From UBA12078 sp964573565 (lineage in GTDB: Bacteria > Patescibacteriota > Dojkabacteria > SC72): a stretch of DNA of 8,630 bases. Made by a program: the position numbers and the translations under genes. Numbering within the stretch: position 1 is the first letter of the stretch; each line of letters begins with the position of its first letter. Below the pieces are notes generated by a model. It worked only from the letters and a program-made list of their open reading frames with translations, was not told where the DNA came from and ran no database searches. Of the stretch, positions 5,643 through 8,630 are shown one piece after another. Location: the NCBI GenBank assembly GCA_964573565.1, contig CAZNJV010000023.1, forward strand, positions 1 through 8,630. Reading direction: 5' to 3'.

Positions 5643-6773
5643 TTATTTAAGTGCTTTCAATATATCTGCTGCAGCTTTCTCACCAATGCCTTTGATCTCT
5701 ACAAGATCTTCTTTGGTTTTGCCAGAGAGATCACTTACTGTTTTGATGCCACCTTCGTTGAGTGCTTTGACTGTTCTTGCAGAGAGTCCTATATCTTCGA
5801 TGCTCTTAGAATCTGCCTGCTTTTTAACTTCTTCTGCAGCTGCAATTTCTGCACTGATGTCTTTCTTAACAACTCTTACGACTGTACCTTTGGTTTCTGC
5901 TACTTTTCCTTCTCTCAATGCTTTCATTCTTTCTCTGTCCTCTTCTTCCATCTTTGCTTGTCTTGCTTTCTCCTCTGCATACTGTTTGCTGTACATTGCT
6001 AAGTTAGCCTCGTGATTTTTTCTTAATGCAACGACTGCTTCTGATTTCTTAGATTCACCTATGACTTCACCCAAGATATTCATCAAAAGTGAGATGCTCT
6101 TTAGAGAGTCATCGTTTGCTGGGATTGGGTAGTCTATGAGGTCTGGGTTGCTGTTGGTATCTACCAATGCAACTATTGGGACTCCTGCTATTCTAGCTTC
6201 TTTAATAGCTAGTTTTTCAACTTTGCTATCAACTACTATCAATGCTGATGGTAGTTTATCCATGAATTTGATTCCTTTGTAGATCTGGTTCAATTTGATT
6301 ATTTCTGCTTGTGCTTGTAGTCTTTCCTTTTTGACCATATCTTCTCCACCTTTTGCAATGCTCTCTTCTGTCTTTACCAATCCTTGGATACTCTTTTTAA
6401 CTGTATCAAAGTTGGTGAAGAGTCCACCTGGCCATCTTTTGTTTACATAGAAGGCACCTTTTTCCAACGCGATGTTCTCAACTATGGATGCTGCTTGTCC
6501 TTTGGTTCCTACGATGAGGATGTTTCCCTTTTCTGAGAGGTCTGCTAATGCTTTTACTGTGGATTCTAATAGCTCCTGTGTTTTTACTAGGTCTATGATA
6601 TGGATTCCGTTTCTCTCTTCATAGATGTACTGTTTCATTCTTGGATTCCAAGCACTTTTCTTGTGTCCAAAATGACAGCCTGCTTTTAGTAGATCTATTA
6701 TTTCTGGGAGTTTTACGTTAGAGACTTTGTTTTGAGTCTTTGTCTCTGTTAAGACTTCTTTTGTTTTTTCCAT
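5643..6773 (-). CDS. rpsB: 30S ribosomal protein S2 with RpoA-CTD-like C-terminal extension
   Basis: S2 sits on the solvent side of the small subunit at the head-body junction. Residues 22-240 are a normal S2 core, with AGCHFGHKKSAWNPRM (31-46), GIHIIDLVKT, NKRWPGGLFTNF, and the VALVDTNSNPDLIDYPIPANDDS signature. The protein is 376 residues against 230-260 in most bacteria. The extra part is a highly charged, probably helical linker (241-321) and a domain at 325-375 with a helix-hairpin-helix pattern (LVEIKGIGEKAAADIL) that resembles the alpha C-terminal domain of RNA polymerase, including LSART with R333 and GIGEK with G364 and K366. The ATG is preceded by AAAGGA 11 nt upstream. It is the first gene after a promoter at 6869-6897 and leads into tsf. 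The S2 call is certain; the identity of the tail domain is inferred from pattern. Confidence 0.97.
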   Translation of the reverse strand: MEKTKEVLTETKTQNKVSNVKLPEIIDLLKAGCHFGHKKSAWNPRMKQYIYEERNGIHIIDLVKTQELLESTVKALADLSEKGNILIVGTKGQAASIVENIALEKGAFYVNKRWPGGLFTNFDTVKKSIQGLVKTEESIAKGGEDMVKKERLQAQAEIIKLNQIYKGIKFMDKLPSALIVVDSKVEKLAIKEARIAGVPIVALVDTNSNPDLIDYPIPANDDSLKSISLLMNILGEVIGESKKSEAVVALRKNHEANLAMYSKQYAEEKARQAKMEEEDRERMKALREGKVAETKGTVVRVVKKDISAEIAAAEEVKKQADSKSIEDIGLSARTVKALNEGGIKTVSDLSGKTKEDLVEIKGIGEKAAADILKALK

Positions 6774-6806
6774 TTTTTTATCTTTCCTTTTATTAATATC
6801 TCTGGT

Positions 6807-6828
6807 GGGTGATATTTATATATCATCC
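6807..6828 (-). promoter_or_regulatory. Hairpin in the rpsB leader
   Basis: Within the ~89-nt leader between the predicted transcription start and rpsB, GGATGATAT and ATATCACCC can pair around a 4-nt loop: 9 positions with one A-C mismatch. Many bacteria regulate rpsB-tsf through S2 binding to the rpsB leader, so this is a candidate for such a site. I do not see enough to match a known leader motif. Confidence 0.35.
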
Positions 6829-6868
6829 AGGAAAATTACAGGGATATATGAGATTAAATAACAATGGG

Positions 6869-6897
6869 ATTATATATGGTAAACGTTATTTTTTCAA
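6869..6897 (-). promoter_or_regulatory. Sigma70-like promoter of the rpsB operon
   Basis: On the minus strand a TTGAAA -35 box (6897-6892) and a perfect TATAAT -10 box (6874-6869) are separated by exactly 17 nt. The predicted start is near 6862, giving a leader of roughly 89 nt before the rpsB ATG. It is the best promoter match I found in the window and lies just after the hairpin that ends the upstream small gene. Confidence 0.75.
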
Positions 6898-6911
6898 CCC
6901 TGCATATCAAA

Positions 6912-6946
6912 GGAGGCGATTCTGTACAAAGACGTAAATCGCCTCC
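6912..6946 (-). terminator. Strong hairpin, probable terminator after the small gene
   Basis: GGAGGCGATT and AATCGCCTCC form a perfect 10-bp stem with a 15-nt loop. It lies 32 nt after the stop of the 73-residue gene and 14 nt before the -35 box of the rpsB promoter, a natural place to end one unit before the next starts. Only TTT follows the stem, so it is a poor classical intrinsic terminator. It might instead be an operator or an RNA-processing or stability hairpin. Confidence 0.45.
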
Positions 6947-6978
6947 CTGACTGCAATAGAATATGTTTGACACAAAGC

Positions 6979-7200
6979 CTAGTCATCAGCATAAATATCG
7001 TGAGATTTTTGCTGGTAACCAGTATGCCTCTTGGATGAACCCTTAGGCTCATTCTGGTTGGTGAAATGTGGTTCCGATATTGAAACCCAATTGGAGCCAA
7101 TTCCTCCGATTCCCGAGTCTGTTACATCATAACTTGTCCGAGTATTTGAATCTGCATCATAATTTGTAACATGTTCAGTGGTACCAGGATTATCAGACAT
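6979..7200 (-). CDS. Small hydrophilic protein of unknown function
   Basis: I do not recognise this 73-residue protein. It has no cysteine, no membrane segment and no signal peptide. It is rich in S, T, D, N and G, with a central GIGGIG stretch and an acidic end (DIYADD), so it may be largely disordered and cytoplasmic. The case for a real gene is the Shine-Dalgarno GGAGGAG 4 nt before the ATG, the strongest ribosome-binding site in the window, and the hairpin downstream. It is transcribed away from the GNAT-like ORF, from a ~98-nt shared upstream region. A 68-codon ORF in another frame (6894-7100) overlaps it but has no start signal. It is probably a single-gene unit. Confidence 0.6.
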   Translation of the reverse strand: MSDNPGTTEHVTNYDADSNTRTSYDVTDSGIGGIGSNWVSISEPHFTNQNEPKGSSKRHTGYQQKSHDIYADD

Positions 7201-7204
7201 CGCA

Positions 7205-7211
7205 CTCCTCC
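7205..7211 (-). promoter_or_regulatory. Near-consensus Shine-Dalgarno of the 73-residue gene
   Basis: GGAGGAG on the minus strand is 4 nt before the ATG at 7200 (GGAGG spacing 6). Other genes here have weaker sites or none, so this supports strong translation of an otherwise anonymous small ORF. Confidence 0.65.
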
Positions 7212-7262
7212 ACTACGATTGAGAATCATATTCTATTGCAAAAGAGCACTAGGCATTTGCAG

Positions 7263-7292
7263 TTGAATTATACATTACAAGAGGCATATAAT
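7263..7292 (+). promoter_or_regulatory. Candidate promoter of the GNAT-like ORF
   Basis: TTGAAT (7263-7268), an 18-nt spacer and TATAAT (7287-7292) place a transcription start near 7299, exactly at an ATG. That would give a leaderless message. On the minus strand an ATTATA/TATAAT box (7267-7272) overlaps this -35 and could serve the divergent 73-residue gene, but without a good -35. Confidence 0.4.
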
Positions 7293-7298
7293 CTAGTT

Positions 7299-7574
7299 AT
7301 GATAAGTAAAAATAGTCGGATAGAAATTCTAAGAGCCCCAGAATTTTTTGCAAGCGATATTGCAGTGTTAGATTTATTTGACAAAAATAGTGAGAGCAAT
7401 CTATCACGAGAAAATTTCATTACTAAAATAAAAGATGGATTGGTTAAGATAGCCATGATTGAAGAAGATCCATTCGGATATGCAGTATTAAGCAAGGATG
7501 GATGCACATCAGAATATTACATTGAGGAATGTATTTTAAAAGACGATATTCAGAAGCTACTTCTTCAACCCTAA
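7299..7574 (+). CDS. Small protein resembling the N-terminal half of a GNAT acetyltransferase
   Basis: The 91-residue product begins MISKNSRIEILRAPEFF. A strand-helix start, then KIAMIEEDPFGYAVLS, then SEYYIEECILKDD fits the first strands of the GNAT fold (an 'x-x-GYAVLS' pair followed by a strand). It stops just where the acetyl-CoA loop (RxxGxG) would be expected, so it is either a truncated GNAT remnant or a different small family. The frame is open upstream to a TTG at 7236 (112 residues), but I prefer the ATG at 7299 because a promoter-like -10 box lies inside the longer version and the shorter start suits a GNAT N-terminus. Neither start has a good ribosome-binding site. Its last 18 nt overlap the 3' end of the kinase gene on the other strand. 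The family assignment is weak. Confidence 0.5.
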   Translation: MISKNSRIEILRAPEFFASDIAVLDLFDKNSESNLSRENFITKIKDGLVKIAMIEEDPFGYAVLSKDGCTSEYYIEECILKDDIQKLLLQP

Positions 7575-8630
7575 TTTCTCAAACATATCATTACTCTGTG
7601 TCTTGTGGAAACCATCCTTCTGACCATTGTATCTAGGAAGTGTAAATATGAATTTGCTACCCTTACCCAATTCACTCTCTACCCTAACATCACCACCCAT
7701 CTTTCTAATTAGGTTGAAGGTAACAAATAAACCTAAACCAGTACCACCAGGTCTAACAATATCCACCCTATCATTATCACTAGATTCAGTATAGTTACTA
7801 ACTCTATAGAATTTCTTACCTAATTTAGGAAGATCTTCCTTAGATATCCCCTTTCCAGTATCTGCTACCGTTATCTCTACCTCTGCCTCATTGTATGTAC
7901 TAGACACTGTTACACTACCAGTATCTGTATATTTAACACCATTGCTTACCAAGTTATTTAGTACCTCCACTACTCTAGCCTTATCTGCAAATACATTAGG
8001 AGTATTCTGATCTACATTGTTTATTATTGGTAAATTCTTATCCTTAGCCTCTCTCTCATTCCCATGTATAGCCATCTCTATCTCTTCTCTTATATTTATC
8101 TCTTCTGGTTCTATTACTATCTTATCTCCTTCTAATTTAGCACTACTTAGTAATGTATTTATTAACTTTATTTCATTTTCTACTGCTATCTTTATCCTAT
8201 CTACATATCTCTTGTATGCTTGTGGATCACTATCTATCTCTTTATCAAATTTGTCTAACAATTGGGCATTTAGTTTAACAATGGTAGCAGGTGTTCTTAA
8301 TTCATGTCCCATGATATCTATCATGTCATTTTCTTTCTGTCTTGCTTCTTGTAACTCTAATATCTTTACCTGTAACTCCTTTGTTTGAAGATCTACCTTT
8401 TGTTGAAGAGTTTGGTTGAAAGATTGAAGCTCGGAGTAAAGGAACGCTCGTGTAAGAGCCATGTGGGTGCTTTGCATCACACTGTCTAGGAATTCGATAT
8501 CGTTTGCAGTGAATAGGTTTCTATCATATTTCTTACCGATGAGAACAACTCCATTGAATTTATTCTCATCACTCAAGGAGAAGATTATCTCAACCTTATT
8601 GTCTTCCATGAACTGAAGGATAGCTTCTCG
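7557..8630 (-). CDS. Sensor histidine kinase, GAF-HisKA-HATPase (5' end outside window)
   Basis: The frame is open to the window edge, so the true start is outside; the ATG at 8609 is probably internal. Counting from the edge, residues 1-62 look like the end of a GAF sensory domain (FNGVVLIGKK, then a helix with DIEFLDSVMQSTHMALTRA). A coiled-coil linker (about 65-102) leads to the H-box GHELRTP with phospho-acceptor H109. The ATPase domain has the N-box NNLVSNGVKYT (N226, N230), G1 DTGKG (257-261), KFYRV of the F-box, and G2 GGTGLGL (295-301). All kinase motifs are present, so it should autophosphorylate. No membrane segment or receiver domain is visible in this part, and no response regulator is nearby. 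It is tail-to-tail with the GNAT-like ORF, overlapping by 18 nt. The signal is unknown. Confidence 0.94.
   Translation of the reverse strand, partial: REAILQFMEDNKVEIIFSLSDENKFNGVVLIGKKYDRNLFTANDIEFLDSVMQSTHMALTRAFLYSELQSFNQTLQQKVDLQTKELQVKILELQEARQKENDMIDIMGHELRTPATIVKLNAQLLDKFDKEIDSDPQAYKRYVDRIKIAVENEIKLINTLLSSAKLEGDKIVIEPEEINIREEIEMAIHGNEREAKDKNLPIINNVDQNTPNVFADKARVVEVLNNLVSNGVKYTDTGSVTVSSTYNEAEVEITVADTGKGISKEDLPKLGKKFYRVSNYTESSDNDRVDIVRPGGTGLGLFVTFNLIRKMGGDVRVESELGKGSKFIFTLPRYNGQKDGFHKTQSNDMFEKLGLKK

Noticed and set aside
6894..7100. 68-codon minus-strand ORF overlapping the 73-residue gene
   Set aside because: It starts inside the other gene without a ribosome-binding site and would run through the hairpin and into the -35 box of the rpsB promoter.
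8017..8388. Plus-strand ORF opposite the histidine kinase
   Set aside because: The minus strand encodes all kinase motifs in order; the plus-strand frame is a low-complexity shadow rich in S, L and I.

Overview
The window is AT-rich bacterial DNA that reads with the standard code (the one TGA-terminated gene uses it as a stop). It probably comes from a Candidate Phyla Radiation (Patescibacteria) genome. That is inferred from compact spacing, odd domain versions of conserved translation proteins, and a pair of surface proteins with an invariant membrane-proximal motif that I loosely associate with Dojkabacteria (WS6) or relatives. No rRNA or database search supports the taxonomy, so it is tentative.

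Layout. Most genes lie on the minus strand and read right to left. At the right edge is a 5'-truncated GAF-type sensor histidine kinase (8630-7557). It converges with a small plus-strand ORF that resembles the front half of a GNAT acetyltransferase (7299-7574). Divergent from that ORF is a 73-residue hydrophilic protein of unknown function with a near-perfect Shine-Dalgarno sequence (7200-6979), followed by a strong hairpin (6912-6946). Next is a sigma70-like promoter (6897-6869) and a leader hairpin, then the translation run rpsB (S2), tsf (EF-Ts), frr (ribosome recycling factor), rseP-like site-2 protease, and two related cysteine-rich membrane-anchored surface proteins that end at position 17. 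The last three genes are tightly packed: 8 nt between rseP and the first surface gene, and a TAATG stop/start overlap between the two surface genes.

Unusual points. (1) S2 has an extra ~135-residue C-terminus made of a charged linker and a helix-hairpin-helix domain that aligns without gaps to the RNA polymerase alpha C-terminal domain as I recall it. (2) EF-Ts has two UBA-like domains in tandem before a short core. (3) Where many bacteria have pyrH between tsf and frr, there is a 555-bp element on the opposite strand: a RAYT/IS200-like HUH transposase framed by 42-bp inverted ends, each with a REP-like palindrome. (4) The two surface proteins share a 22-residue motif right after the N-terminal membrane anchor, identical in protein but different at 12 of 22 codons, all at wobble positions. 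They also share a PDTGLFD motif before the C-terminal membrane segment.

How the genes may work together. rpsB, tsf and frr serve translation. The site-2 protease is co-arranged with two proteins whose N-in membrane anchors suit it as substrates, so the left part of the operon may be a surface-protein and membrane-proteolysis module. That link is inferred from gene order and topology only.
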